Positions 22,141 through 34,689 of a DNA stretch of 64,000 nucleotides are shown piece by piece (position 1 is the first letter of the stretch; each line of letters starts with the position of its first letter). Source of the DNA: Imbricaverruca yamaguchii (lineage: Eukaryota > Arthropoda > Thecostraca > Neoverrucidae); contig JAOTOL010001476.1 of NCBI GenBank assembly GCA_034440575.1, positions 1,081,501 to 1,145,500 on the forward strand. The letters run 5' to 3'. Under the pieces are notes generated by a model. The model saw only the letters and a program-made list of their open reading frames with translations. It was not told the origin of the DNA and did no database searches. The position numbers and the translations under genes were made by a program.

Positions 22141-25100
22141 AGCGTCGTGACGCCGTGGTTGCAGTCGCGACTTTACCTTCTAGTGATAAAAGAACTCCTC
22201 AGTATGAAAAAGCCAAAGGTGGTTATGGAGCATTTGGTAGGTGTATGATGTTTAATGCTCAGAGTATCCGTTCCAAATTTGATGAGTTCAAGTGTTATGT
22301 TGCTGAGGAGGAACCAGATTTTGTTTGCATTACGGAGGCATGGGTCAGTGAAGGGTATTTTGGAGATAACTTGCAGGACTATGAGATCCAGGGATACAAT
22401 ATGTTTTCGTGCAATAGGGATCCAGCAATGAAAGGGGGTGGTGTAATGCTCTATATGAATAGCTTATTCAGTTCTCAAAAAGTAGCAGGTGGAGATAAAA
22501 ATGTGTCTGTGGAGTCCATTTGGCTTCATGTCACTGTGGGAAAAGGCAACAGCAATACTCTTAGGATAGGAGCTTTCTACCGATTAGGAACCCTGCCACA
22601 TTCTCAGCAACTGGAGCTTGACAAGGTGATTTGTGAGGAAGTCAGTAGAAATGTTAAGAGGAAGTGCCTTATTTTTGGTGACTTTAATCTAAAAGGTTAT
22701 GAAAATGCTGGTGTTGGCTCCCCATCATGCAAAATGTTTAGGAAATGCCTTGAAGAGGACCTGCTCTTACACCAGTTTGTATCGGAACCTACCATGCATG
22801 GCTCATTCTTAGACCTTGTATTCTCGGATTTAAGTGACTTGGTTAAAGACTTGACTGTAGGCGAAACTCTGGGAAGAAGTGACCATAACATAGTTAGATT
22901 CAAGGAACATGTAGGGGAAATTATCAAGGATAATTTGGGAAAGGTTCCAAATTTCAACAGAGCACACTTTGACTGCATGAGAGCGGCTTTAAGTGCCATC
23001 AGACGGGAAGAAGAATTCTCCAATTTAAATGCCTGTGAAATGTGGGAAAAGTTCAAATCCTTCTTGAAGGAAATTCAGATTAGACATGTCCCCCAAAAAC
23101 AAAGACGCAAGAGAAGGGTAGGAAAGCTAGCATGGCTTACACCAGACTTGATAAAAGCAATTATGGCTAAGAAAACTGCATTTAGAGTCCTTAAAGAAGC
23201 CTCAAATATCGTCAATCTAAAGGCGTATCGAAAAGCTAGAGACACTGTGAAGCAAAAAACCAGAGCAGCAAAGCGAGCAAAAGAACTGGATTTAGCTAGA
23301 AACTGTAATGGGGACAGTAAAAGTTCTTTAGTTTCTACAAGCTGAGTAAAGTTTCTAGTACAATTGGTCTACTGGAAGTAAACGGGACTACATTGGGAGA
23401 GGATAGTGAGATGGTTGAAGAGCTGAGCAAGCAGTTTAAATCAGTGTTTACATTGGAAGATATGACCAATCTGCCGACCGTACACCACAGTTCAGTGACA
23501 TGAGATCTGACAAATGATGTTGGTTTCATTGATAGTGATGTTGTTTACAATCACATCAGGAAAATAAAGCCAAACAAGGCAGCAGGACCTGGTCATATTT
23601 ATACTAGGGTGTTGCGGGAAACTGAAAAGGAACTGGCATTTCCACTTAGCATAATATTTTGTAGATCAGTTTCACAAAATGAAATTCCAACCGATTGGAA
23701 AAGGGCAAATGTAGTTTCTATTTTCAAGAAAGGATAAAAAGGGAAAGTTGAAAACTATGGGCCAGTAAGTCTCGCATCCCTAGTCTGCAAGGTACTCGAA
23801 TCAATTATCAAGGATAGAATAGTTAGTTATCTGGAAGGTAGCAGATTGATTCAAGATACTCAACATGGGTTTAGAAAAGGACGATCGTGTCTCACAAACC
23901 TCTTGGACTTTTTGAACTTCGCCACAGAACAATTTGATCAGGGAAATCAGGTTGATGTAGCATATCTTGACTTTAGTAAGGCCTTTGACAAGGTACCCCA
24001 TAAACGGTTAATGATACAGCTTCAGTCCCATGGTATTGCAGGTAGCATCTTAAAATGGATAAAGTTGTGGCTTTCAGATAGACAGCAAAGAGTGATGCCA
24101 AATGGTATAAAGTCATCATGGCAAAATGTTCTTAGTGGAGTCCCACAGGGGTCAGTACTGGGGCCACTACTGTTCATTGTATTTGTAAATAACATTGAAA
24201 GGGGCCTAAGCAGTAAAGTTTTGAAATTTGCGGATGATTTGAAAGTCTTTAGGGCAATAACAGGTCAAGATGATCATATCTCGCTGCAAAAAGACTTAGA
24301 CGAACTTGTGAAGTGGTCCGAAGAATGGCAAATGAAATTTAATTTTGATAAGTGCAAAATCATGCATGTAGTTAAGCAGCATATGAAGGCTCCATGCTTG
24401 ATGAGTGGCCAAATGCTATCAGTGACTCAACCGGAGAAGGATTTAGGTGTTATTCTAAACACAAAACTGGGGGCATCAGAACAGACCAAGGAAGCCAGGA
24501 AGAAGGCACTGAGAATGCTCGGGGCAATAAATAGGAATGTATCATACAGATGTGAGGAATTGATCAGGAAGCTTTACTGTGCATACGTCAGGCCACATTT
24601 GGAATACTGCATCCAAGCTTGGTCTCCTAGCTAGGAAAAAGATTGTTGGCTTTTAGAGAGAGTACAAAAGAGGGCTACAAAAATGGTAAATGGCATAAGC
24701 AACCTGGCATAGGAGGAAAGATTGAAGAAAGTGAATATGTTTTCACTTAGATATAGAAGGCTGAGAGGAGATCTCATCGAGGTCTTTAAATTTGTCCATG
24801 GTCTGGAGAGGGGATATCTTGGGGAAATGTTTGAATTGAACAGAAATGATGCAATTAGAGGTCATACATTCAAAATTAAAGTTAACCACAGCAGAACAAG
24901 GTTAAGGCAGACTTTCTTCACCAACAGGTTAGTAGAACACTGGAACCAGCTGCCAGAAAACATTGTCAGTAGCAGCACATTGAACATCTTTAAAAGCAGC
25001 ATAGACAATCATTATAAGATTAGAGGGCTTGCTTTAAGTATTATAGGGATGTCTGATTGACAGATTTGGTGGGCAACTGGTTGAGTGTACAGAATGCAAC

Positions 25101-25170
25101 CAAGAAGGGCCATTGTGGCTCATAGTTGCACTGATATTTTATGTCTTTATGTCTTTATGCCTTGCTTTGA
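22141..25170 (+). mobile_element. CR1-like LINE, degenerate, 5'-truncated
   Basis: A non-LTR retrotransposon lying antisense to Gal3ST in intron 2. The endonuclease half (22155-23345) shows MFNAQSIRSKFDEF, FVCITEAWV, GDFNLKGYE and LGRSDHNIVRF, the apurinic endonuclease motifs. The reverse transcriptase half (about 23540-24634) shows HGFRKGRSC, YLDFSKAFDKVPH, SGVPQGSVLGPLL and FADDLKVF, the FADD catalytic motif. The C-terminal part (24722-25060) carries the family's GDLIEVFKFVHG and HWNQLPENIVSS block. Several in-frame stops separate these parts (23343, around 23500, 23735, 24632, 24709), so it is dead. No first ORF is present. The 3' end has the tail TATGTCTTTATGTCTTTATG, typical of CR1-type microsatellite tails. 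Confidence 0.9.
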
Positions 25171-25329
25171 CTGACATTGAGTTGATTCTAGGTCATACCG
25201 CTGAGACGTCTAGTTATGGCTATTCTCGAGTATCGAAGGTAGCTCGGACATGTTCCTGTGGGGCGACACCCTATTGAGCAATACCACAATGTCCTGTGAA
25301 GACCTCATCTATGGCTTATGGTGCTCTAT

Positions 25330-26309
25330 TCATAGCATTCGCAGTGCAGCGGCAGTGGTGGCAGTGGTGGTAGTGGTGGTGGCAGTGTTGACAGTGGACA
25401 GTGGTGACAGTGGTAGTAGTGGTGGCAGTGGCTGCAGTGTCTGCAGTGTCTGCAGTGGTGGCAGTGGTGACAGTGGTGGCAGTGGTAGTAGTTGTGATAG
25501 TGGTGGCAGTGGTGGCAGTGGTGGTAGTGGTGGTAGTGGTGGTAGTGGTGGCAGTGGTGGTAGTGGTGGTAGTGATGGTAGCGGTGACAGTGGTGGTGGT
25601 GGTGGTAGTTGTGATAGTGGTGACAGTGGTGGTAGTGGTAGTAGTGGTGTAGTGGTAGTAGTGGTGTAGTGGTAGTAGTGGTGTAGTGGTAGTAGTGGTG
25701 GTAGTGGTGGCAGTGGCGGTAGGGTGGTAGTGGTGACAATGGTGGTAGTGGTGGCAGTGGTGGTAGTGGTGGTAGTGCTGGTAGTGGTGACAGTGGTGGT
25801 AGTGGTGGCAGTGGTGACAGTGGTGACAGTGGTGATAGTGGTGGTAGTTGTGATAGTGGTGGCAGTGGCTGCAGTGTGACAGTGGCGCGTGTTAGTGTCG
25901 GTGGTGCAGTGGTGACAGTGGTGACAGTGGTGACAGTGATGGCAGTGGTGACAGTGGCTGCAATGTCTGCAGTGTCTACAGTGGTGACAGTTGTGGTAGT
26001 GGTGGTAGTGGTAGCAGTGGTGGTAGTGGTGGTAGTGGTGGCAGTGGTGGTAGTGGTGGTAGTGGTGGCAGTGGTGGTAGTGGTGGTGTTGGTGGTATTT
26101 GTGGTAGTGGTGGTAGTGGTGGTAGTGGTGGTAGTGGTGGTAGTGGTGGTAGTGATGGTAGTGGTGGTAGTGGTGTTAGTGGTGGTAGTGATGGTATTGG
26201 TGGCAGTGGTGGTAGTGGTGGCAGTGGTGGTAGTGGTGGCAGTGGTGGTAGTGGTGGTAGTGATGGTAGCGGTGACAGTGGTGCCAGTGGTGGCAGTGGT
26301 GGCCTCTGA
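25330..26309 (+). repeat. GGTAGT/GGCAGT trinucleotide-type array, left part
   Basis: Nearly a kilobase of GGTGGTAGT and GGTGGCAGT with GACAGT variants. It reads as Ser/Gly-rich or Val-rich peptide on + and Thr-rich on -; these frames are repeat artefacts. The same motif resumes at 27661-27965 after a LINE. Confidence 0.95.
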
Positions 26310-27660
26310 CCTCCATATCTGACCAGATCCTATCCGCATGTGACCATGGAGAGGTGTCCCTTCTCTGCCTGCTGGATTTGACAATGTTCTTTGATGTGAT
26401 AGATCATTCAAAACTCCTGTCAAAATTAGGTCTCCACAGCATCGATACCTCGTGGTTTTCGGCTTATCTTCAGAACCACACCGAGAGTGCCAGCCTTACT
26501 GACAGTCTGGGTGTCGTGCACAAGTCTGCCTCGTTGCCAAACAGCATCGGCAGTTTTCAAGGATCATCACTAGGACCTCTCCTCCACTGTATCTTCTCCA
26601 ACGACCTCAGCATGTTCGCCGAAGTTGCTGTGGTTGTTAAATACGCCAACGACACCCAAATTTTGGTCAGAGGTAAGAAATCTGAAATTCAAAATGTTGT
26701 CACTCATATGGAAACAGTTCTGGCCTCCCTCGACATCTGTTTTAGAGCAAATTGACTGAAAATTAACGTAACTAAGACACAGCTGGTGATGTTGGGCAGC
26801 CCACAAAAGTTGCGTACCTTATCGGATGGCACAGTTAAATTTCGCGATCACGATCTACCCACCATTTCGAAATGCAAAAATCTCGGTCTTATTTTTGATC
26901 GCTCGCTCAGCTGGGACTCGCACGTCTCAGAATTGACTCGGCGTTGTTTTGGAGTTCTGGGTGGTCTGTCGCATCTGAGGGGGCACCTTCCACCTGCCGT
27001 CATCTCCGCGCTGGTCAATTGTCTGGTCTTCTCGCAGATCCGATACTATATTTCTGTGTATGGTAACGGAGCCAAAAATAACCTATCTCGCATTAAAACA
27101 AATTATAAACTACTCAGCAAAGGTATTTTTCGGCCGCAAAAACTTTGACCACGTTTCAGATCTGCTGAGGAGGCTGGGCTGGCTCAACGCGGAGAACCTG
27201 GCCAGTTACCACACCCTTCGCCTCATACGCCTCATACCCTCCTCGTCTTCATGGTGAGCCAGAGTCACTGGCTCACGATCTCACCACCATGGCGGAGATT
27301 CGTGACCGGACCACCCGTCAAGACCACAACTTGCATGTCCCCCGGACCCCACCGAGATGGGAAGGAGGAGTTTTAGTTCCAGAGCGCCACATATGTATAA
27401 CTCACTGCCATCTGAGCTGACGCGACTTCCCGTGTCGATCTTTGGTCGCCACCTACGGGAGTACCTACTTGACGTGCCGCCTGTGCCGGACTGATTGACT
27501 GCTCTACTTGCTGTATTTTATTTATTTTTATTTTTATTCTGTGATTTTGACTCTCTTTTTTACCTTTTGTGCTGTGTTGTTTTACCTATTTGACGCGATG
27601 TCATAATAGCCACGAGTCAATTATGGATGACCTCAATAAAGTCTGTCTGCCTGTCTGTCT
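26310..27660 (+). mobile_element. Jockey/Crack-like LINE fragment inside the array
   Basis: A 5'-truncated non-LTR element beginning within the reverse transcriptase: LLCLLDLTMFFDVIDHSKLL, IDTSWFSAYLQNHTES, FQGSSLGPLL, then a decayed YxDD box (VKYANDTQIL, where A-x-D-D became A-N-D). Stops and frame changes occur at 26753, 27146 and beyond, so it is dead. The 3' end has CTCAATAAAGTCTGTCTGCC with a poly(A) signal and CTGT tail, after which the GGCAGT array resumes. It shares family with the - strand fragment at 62729-64000. Confidence 0.85.
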
Positions 27661-27965
27661 GGCAGTGGTGACAGTAGAGACAGTGGTGGTAGTGGTGGCA
27701 GTGGTGGTAGTGGTGGCAGTGGTGGTAGTGGTGGTAGTGGTGGTAGTGGTGGTAGTGGCGGTAGTGGTGGTAGTAGTGACAGTGATGACAGTGGTGACAT
27801 TTGTGGCAGTGGTGACAGTGGTGGCAGTGGTGACAGTGGTGGTAGTGGTGGTGATGGTGACAGTGGCTGCAGTGATGGTTGTGGTGGCAGTGGTGGCAGT
27901 GTTTGCAGTGGCTGCAGTGGTACCAACGGCTGCAGTGACAGTAGCAGCAGAAGGAGAGGCAGCGA
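27661..27965 (+). repeat. GGTAGT/GGCAGT array, right part
   Basis: Continuation of the array at 25330-26309, split from it by the LINE. It ends about 140 bp from the donor side of Gal3ST exon 2. Confidence 0.93.
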
Positions 27966-28103
27966 CGACGACAGACAGTTTTCCCTGTTCAGAAGATGAC
28001 CGGAAAATATCGTGAACGTTAAAAGCTGTACACCCACTGTGCGTGCTGTCGTGGCACTTCCTGGGTGCCATGCACCCACCACGCGTGCTGCCGATGCACC
28101 CAC

Positions 28104-28378
28104 CCGCCCACTCTCTCCAACAGCTTCTTCTTCTCCAGCGGCAGCGCGATGAACTGACGCAGACTCATGTTCCAGTTGTGCGACAGGTCGAAGCGGTAGT
28201 AGTCGAAGGTCGACTCGAACTGCGCCACCGGGTCGCGCAGTATGGTGACCCAGGCGGCGCCGACGCGCATGACGCGGCGCGTCTCGGCCACGTGCAGTCG
28301 CGTGTGGTGGGTGAAGATGTGGAACCGATCCGAGCGCGGCCGCAGTTCGCTGGGGATGCGCCGGCTGTTGAACGGCGC
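28104..28378 (-). CDS. galactose-3-O-sulfotransferase, middle exon
   Basis: A 275-bp internal exon: acceptor CCGTTCCGCCAG, exon from 28378 to 28104, donor GTGGGTGC. It starts in phase 0 and ends with two bases, GG, that join the A of the terminal exon to make a Gly codon (LLERVGG, then RFGGNQ). It encodes FHIFTHHTRLHVAETRRVMR and WVTILRDPVAQFESTFDYY. The latter is the 3'-phosphate-binding motif of Gal3ST enzymes (T-I-L-R-D-P-V-x-Q-F-E-S), which contacts PAPS. The remaining residues to LEKKKLL match the family linker in position. GC-rich codon use matches the other two exons. Confidence 0.9.
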
Positions 28379-28429
28379 CTGGCGGAACGGCTGGTGGTCA
28401 CGTCACAGTTCATCACGAGCACGGCTCAC

Positions 28430-28775
28430 CGACAGTCACACGGAGCGCACACATAGCTGGACGTCAGCAGGGCACTGACATTGTCAGGACCGTGGATCAC
28501 ACACAGCATACGAAGTCACACGGAACACACCCAGAGCTGGGTGTTGACAGCACAGACATTGTCAGGACTTGACGACAATGTCAGGACCGTGGAGCACACA
28601 CAGCATACGAAGTCACACGGAACACACCCAGAGCTGGACGTCAGCAGGGCACTGACATTGTCAGGACCGTGGAGCACACACAGCATAAGAAGTCACACGG
28701 AACACACACAGGGCTGGGTGTTGACAGCACAGACATTGTCAGGACTTGACGTTGACGGCGAAGAACCGACATTGC
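28430..28775 (+). repeat. ~80-118-bp imperfect tandem repeat beside Gal3ST exon 2
   Basis: Three to four copies of a segment containing ACATTGTCAGGACCGTGGAG, CACACAGCATACGAAGTCAC and CACCCAGAGCTGG, with two alternative linkers (ACGTCAGCAGGGCACTG or GTGTTGACAGCACAG). It starts ~55 bp on the intron side of the exon 2 acceptor. Confidence 0.85.
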
Positions 28776-29161
28776 TGAACATAGACCAGCCTGGGATTTA
28801 TGCATGAACTGAGGAGGTCGTTAGAAGGAGCAGCAAATCAGGAGAAAGGCTGTCGTTCTGTTTTTCTTTTAAATTGTCATTGCGCAGGCTCATTAAAAAT
28901 CAAACTGAATCACAACACTAGAAGATCTTGCAGTGTCATTATTCTTGTCACAAAAGCCCCTGGTGAGCTACGCCTGATCCAGGGCACGAGCGCACTGAAT
29001 AAGCTGCTCTTCCCGAAAACGCTTATGTTTCCTGACATTGACTTTTTTGTCCCTGCATGGTTTGAAAATCGCATCCTTTCTGGGTATAAACACGCATTTG
29101 GGAATTGGGAGTAACGCTGGTTGACACCTTTTAAAAATCACAAAGTGGGTGAACTCTGTAA
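28776..29161. other. intron 1 spacer
   Basis: An open frame around 28950-29110 reads FPDIDFFVPAWFENRI and similar; it is not recognised and may be element debris upstream of the integrase fragment. Nothing else is seen. Confidence 0.4.
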
Positions 29162-29362
29162 ATGTTTAGGTTTCAGGTGAGATCAAGTGTAGGGTACCAT
29201 CATGAGACTGTGGGAAAGGTCGAGAGAAAGCATCTCGACACGAAAAGGCGCCGGCGTTGTCTGATTTATATGCCTCTGACCAATAACGGCACATGTCCGG
29301 CGATGTTTTCCTGGAATAACGAAGTATCTAGAACAGCGAGTCATTGTCCTTTTTTAAAATAA
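29162..29362 (+). mobile_element. Gypsy integrase fragment
   Basis: A short piece of a Ty3/Gypsy integrase core, SSVGYHHETVGKVERKHLD, then FSWNNEVSRTASHCPF. It is clearly the same family as the element at 47227-49265 (SVGYHHEAVGKV there). The third catalytic acidic residue (Glu of VER) is kept here. Only about 60 codons remain. Confidence 0.75.
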
Positions 29363-30074
29363 ACTTCTTGAGATACCCTCACCACCCCAACGATTGACTT
29401 GTGAGCGGAAAAAAAACCGCTACTCTCACGATTTTGTACGTGAAAACTTCCACTTTCATCGGAACTACTTCGGCGGGTTCGGAGGCGGGGGGTTGATAGT
29501 CAGAGGACAAGCGTCTGTACGACAGACTGTATCGGGCACCTCCTGCCATGTATAAGGCAGGTGACGATATTTATGCTTCAAATTCGCTGCCAGATCGAAG
29601 ATGGATGACCTTCGGTTGGGCTCATTAGTTGTTGGATCCTTGTGTGAACGCCGCAATGTCGATTACACCGCAAGGAGGAAGCAGATTCGGCCTATCGAGG
29701 TGGAAAATGTGACCGGCTTTGAAGAGCGCCGTGTGCAGTGTATTGCCCATGCTATGTAATTCGCTGTGCCTTGTTAGATAGGCCGTGGGGCCTCTGAAAA
29801 GGAGACTTCAAACATGTACCCACATCTTTGTGGCTCGTGGCCGGGCAAGACTGTTAGTATGCACATGTATGAATTTAATTCCACCCTATTGGATAGGTCG
29901 ATGTGCAAGCCGGTCTAACCGTGCGGGATGCCACCGGTTCGCGCTGGTGACTGCATAATCAATCGTCCTATCTCTGTCGCTCTAAAAGAAGGCACTCTTT
30001 TGTGGGAGAGGGAAATGCCAGTGCTGCACCTTCCCGAACCGTCCTTCTACCACCGCCATTTGGTAACGACCTTA
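29363..30074. other. intron 1 spacer, nothing recognised
   Basis: Unique DNA without motif or element end. Confidence 0.5.
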
Positions 30075-30195
30075 CGACTGATGCCTGGGGCGGCGGCGTG
30101 GGCCGAAGGCGACCTTTCGACTGATGCCTGGGGTGGCGGCGTGGACCGAAGGCGACCTTTCGACTGATGCCTGGGGCGGCGGCGTGGGCTGAAGG
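30075..30195 (+). repeat. 43-bp tandem repeat, 2.7 copies
   Basis: CGACTGATGCCTGGGGCGGC starts at 30075, 30118 and 30161. Copies differ by single bases. Confidence 0.92.
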
Positions 30196-30461
30196 GTGTG
30201 GTGGGGCCGTGGATCGGTCGAAAGTCGAGTACAGTGCGATCAGCGGACCGGTCTGTCTGGACTGCGGGCCCGACGGTGAGAACCAGCTGTCAATGACTAG
30301 CCTGGTGGACGGCTGCCATCGTGAGCTATGAGCTTCCCACCGCTCCTGGCCGCGTGTGACCGCCAATTTTGCACCCGCTATCGGAGCCGTCAGCTGATGC
30401 CGCCAGATGGTGGCTCCGGCCCACGCTGGCGGGCTTCACGGGCTATAGTCCCACTCGGCAG

Positions 30462-33400
30462 ACGGTGACACCGACTGGCGCCGACACTGGAGCAGCACGT
30501 GTGGGCCCGAGCCGCGCTGACACTGGAGCAGCTCGTGTGGGCCCGACTGGCGCCGACACTGGAGCAGCTCGTGTGGGCCCGAGCCGCGCCGACACTGGAG
30601 CAGCTCGTGTGGGCCCGACTGGCGCCGACACTGGAGCAGCTCGTGTGGGCCCGACTGGCGCCGACACTGGAGCAGCTCGTGTGGGCCCGAGCCGCGCCGA
30701 CACTGGAGCAGCCGGTGGGCCCGACTGGCGCCGACACTGGAGCAGCTCGTGTGGGCCCGAGCCGCGCTAACACTGGAGCAGTCGTGTGGGCCCGACTGGC
30801 GCCGACACTGGAGCAGCTCTGGGGCCCGAGCCGCACCTGGCGCTTGGCCCACCCCACACTGGCCCCAGGCCGACACTGGCGTCTGTGGGCCCGACTGGCG
30901 CCGACACTGGAGCAGCTCGTGTGGGCCCGACTGGCGCCGACACTGGAGCAGCCGTGTGGGCCCGAGCCGCGCTAACACTGGAGCAGCTCTGTGGGCCCGA
31001 CTGGCGCCGACACTGGGCAGCCGTGTGGGCCCGAGCCGCGCGACACTGGAGCAGTCGTGTGGGCCCGAGCCGCGCCGACACTGGAGCAGCTGTGTGGGCC
31101 CGACTGGCGTCGACACTGGAGCAGCTCGTGTGGGCCCGACTGGCGCCGACACTGGAGCAGCTCGTGTGGGCCCGACTGGCGTCGACACTGGAGCAGCTCG
31201 TGTGGGCCCGACTGGCGCCGACACTGGAGCAGCTCGTGTGGGCCCGACTGGCGCCGACACTGGAGCAGCACGTGTGGGCCCGAGCGCGCCGACACTGGAG
31301 CAGCTCGTGTGGGCCCGACTGGCGCCGACACTGGAGCAGCTCGTGTGGGCCCGACTGGCGCCGACACTGGAGCAGCTCGTGTGGGCCCGACTGGCGCCGA
31401 CACTGGAGAGTCGTGTGGGCCCGACTGGCGCCGACACTGGAGCAGCCGTGTGGGCCCAGGCGCGACACTGGGCGCTCTGTGGGCCCGAGCCGCGCCGACA
31501 CTGGAGCAGCTCGTGTGGGCCCGAGCCGCGCCGACACTGGAGCAGCTCGTGTGGGCCCGACTGGCGCCGACACTGGAGCAGCCGTGTGGGCCCGACTGGC
31601 GCGACACTGGCGGTGGGCAGCGCGCAACTGGCAGTCGTGTGGGCCGAGGCGCCGACACTGGAGCAGCTCTGTGGGCCCGAGCCGCGCCGACACTGGAGCA
31701 GCTCGTGTGGGCCCGACTGGCGCCGACACTGGAGCAGCTCGTGTGGGCCCGACTGGCGTCGACACTGGAGCAGCTCGTGTGGGTCCGAGCGCGCCGACAC
31801 TGGAGCAGCTCGTGTGGGCCCGACTGGCGCCGACACTGGAGCAGCTCGTGTGGGCCCGACTGGCGCCGACACTGGAGCAGCTCGTGTGGGCCCGACTGGC
31901 GCCGACACTGGAGCAGCTCGTGTGGGCCCGACTGGCGCCGACACTGGAGCAGCACGTGTGGGCCCGAGCCGCGCCGACACTGGAGCAGCTCGTGTGGGCC
32001 CGAGCCCCAGCCCCCCCACACTCAACTGGCGCCGACACTGGAGCAGCTCGTGTGGGCCCGACTGGCGCCGACACTGGAGCAGCCGTGTGGGCCCGACTGG
32101 CGCCGACACTGGAGCAGCTCGTGTGGGTCCAACTGGCGCCGACACTGGAGCAGCTCGTGTGGGCCCGACTGGCGCCGACACTGGAGCAGCTCGTGTGGGC
32201 CCGACTGCGCCGACACTGGAGCAGCTCGTGTGGGCCCGAGCTCGCCGACACTGGAGCAGCCGTGTGGGCCCACGCGCCGACACTGGAGCAGCTCGTGTGG
32301 GCCTGACTGGCGTCGACACTGGAGCAGCTCTGTGGGCCCGAGCCCGCCGACACTGGAGCAGCTCGTGTGGGCCCGACGCGTCGACACTGGAGCAGCTCGT
32401 GTGGGTCCGACTGCGCCGACACTGGAGCAGCTCGTGTGGGTCCAACTGGCGCCGACACTGGAGCAGCCGTGTGGGCCCGACTGGCGTCGACACTGGAGCA
32501 GCTCGTGTGGGCCCGACTGGCGTCGACACTGGAGCAGCTCGTGTGGGTCTAACTGGCGTCGACACTGGAGCAGCTCGTGTGGGTCCGAGCCTCGCCGACA
32601 CTGGAGCAGCTCGTGTGGGTCCGAGCCTCGTCGACACTGGAGCAGCTCGTGTGGGTCCAACTGGCGCCGACACTGGAGCAGCTCGTGTGGGCCCAACTGG
32701 CGCCGACACTGGAGCAGCTCGTGTGGGTCCAACTGGCGCCGACACTGGAGCAGCTCGTGTGGGTCCAACTGGCGCCGACACTGGAGCAGCTCGTGTGGGC
32801 CCGAGCCGCGCCGACACTGGAGCAGCTCGTGTGGGCCCGAGCCGCGCCGACACTGGAGCAGCTCGTGTGGGCCCAACTGGCGCCGACACTGGAGCAGCTC
32901 GTGTGGGCCCGACTGCGCCGACACTGGAGCAGCTCGTGTGGGCCCGACTGGCGCCGACACTGGAGGTCTGTGGGCCGACGGCCGACACTGAGCGCTCGTT
33001 GGGCCCACTGCGCCGACACTGGAGCAGCTCGTGTGGGCCCGACTGGCGCCGACACTGGAGCAGCTCGTGTGGGCCCGACTGGCGCCGACACTGGAGCAGC
33101 TCGTGTGGGCCCGACTGGCGCCGACACTGGAGCAGCTCGTGTGGGTCCGACTGGCGCCGACACTGGAGCAGCTCGTGTGGGTCTAACTGGCGCCGACAGG
33201 GGAGCAGCTCATGTGGGCCCGACTGGCGCCGACACTGGAGCAGCTCGTGTGGGCCCGACTGGCGCCGACACTGGAGCAGCTCGTGTGGGTCCGACTGGCG
33301 CCGACACTGGAGCAGCACGTGTGGGCCCGAGCCGCGCCGACACTGGAGCAGCTCGTGTGGGCCCGACTGGCGCCGACACTGGAGCAGCTCGTGTGGGCCC

Positions 33401-34272
33401 GAGCCGCGCCGACACTGGAGCAGCACGTGTGGGCCCGACTGGCGCCGACACTGGAGCAGCTCGTGTGGGTCCAACTGGCGCCGACACTGGAGCCGCTCGT
33501 GTGGGCCCGACTGGCGCCGACACTGGAGCAGCTCGTGTGGGCCCGACTGGCGCCGACACTGGAGCAGCTCGTGTGGGCCCGAGCCGCGCCGACACTGGAG
33601 CAGCTCGTGTGGGCCCGACTGGCGCCGACACTGGAGCAGCTCGTGTGGGCCCGACTGGCGCCGACACTGGAGCAGCTCGTGTGGGTCCAACTGGCGCCGA
33701 CACTGGAGCAGCTCGTGTGGGCCCGACTGGCGCCGACACTGGAGCAGCTCGTGTGGGCCCAACTGGCGCCGACACTGGAGCAGCTCGTGTGGGTCCAACT
33801 GGCGCCGACACTGGAGCAGCTCGTGTGGGCCCAACTGGCGCCGACACTGGAGCAGCTCGTGTGGGTCCAACTGGCGCCGACACTGGAGCAGCTCGTGTGG
33901 GCCCGACTGGCGCCGACACTGGAGCAGCTCGTGTGGGTCCAACTGGCGCCGACACTGGAGCAGCTCGTGTGGGTCCAACTGGCGCCGACACTGGAGCAGC
34001 TCGTGTGGGCCCGACTGGCGCCGACACTGGAGCAGCTCGTGTGGGTCCAACTGGCGCCGACACTGGAGCAGCTCGTGTGGGTCCGAGCCTCGTCGACACT
34101 GGAGCAGCTCGTGTGGGCCCGACTGGCGCCGACACTGGAGCAGCTCGTGTGGGTCCAACTGGCGTCGACACTGGAGCAGCTCGTGTGGGTCCAACTGGCG
34201 CCGACACTGGAGCAGCTCGTGTGGGTCCGAGCCGCGTCGACACTGGAGCAGCTCGTGTGGGTCCGAGCCGAA
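30462..34272 (+). repeat. 3.8-kb minisatellite of 36-bp units in Gal3ST intron 1
   Basis: Roughly 105 copies of a 36-bp unit made of TGGGCCCGACTGGCGCCGAC then ACTGGAGCAGCTCGTG. Main variants are GAGCCGCGCC or AACTGGCGCC for the third block, GTCC for GCCC, and CACGTG for CTCGTG. The left part (30.7-32.5 kb) is rich in 1-10-bp indels. The right part (33.0-34.25 kb) is almost perfectly regular and has more GTCCAACTGG variants. The unit is 12 codons long and lacks stops in most frames on both strands, creating frames over 1100 codons; these are not considered genes. Confidence 0.96.
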
Positions 34273-34689
34273 CAGACATGAGTGAAGACATGAGTGTCGG
34301 CCGGGAAACATTCGTGCAGTAAACTTTCATCAGATATAATTAAGATAAAAGCTTCGTAGTCGGCAGCACGCAATTATTTTAGTCATCCTACTCAATGTAC
34401 GAACTAGTGTTCCCACGAGCCCTACATAGCGTTAAATTGCCACGACAAGAATTCCTTCGGCCTTCTTGTGCAATCAGTCTAGTGCATTTGGGCAATGTGC
34501 TAGGTCGATACCTATTCCCAGCTATCATTTTAACTTCCTTCACTTGTCGCGAAAGAACCGGGATGCAAGACCCGAAGCACTGCGCAGCACTGGGTCTGCC
34601 CGACGGTGTGTTGTAGGAGCCTCAGGCTAAAAATGACAGACCAATTTGCAGACGGCTGCCATTGTATCCTAGCATGCCAGTTGGAAGCA
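34273..34689. other. intron 1 spacer, nothing recognised
   Basis: Unique DNA. The short open frames on both strands show no family motif. Confidence 0.5.

Noticed and set aside
25326..26423. 365-codon Thr-rich frame
   Set aside because: It is the antisense of the GGTAGT/GGCAGT simple repeat.
30436..34373. Open frames up to 1291 codons through the 36-bp array
   Set aside because: The unit is 12 codons without stops in several frames on both strands, so length is not evidence of coding. The frames are also broken by indels in the left half, and the array lies in an intron of Gal3ST.
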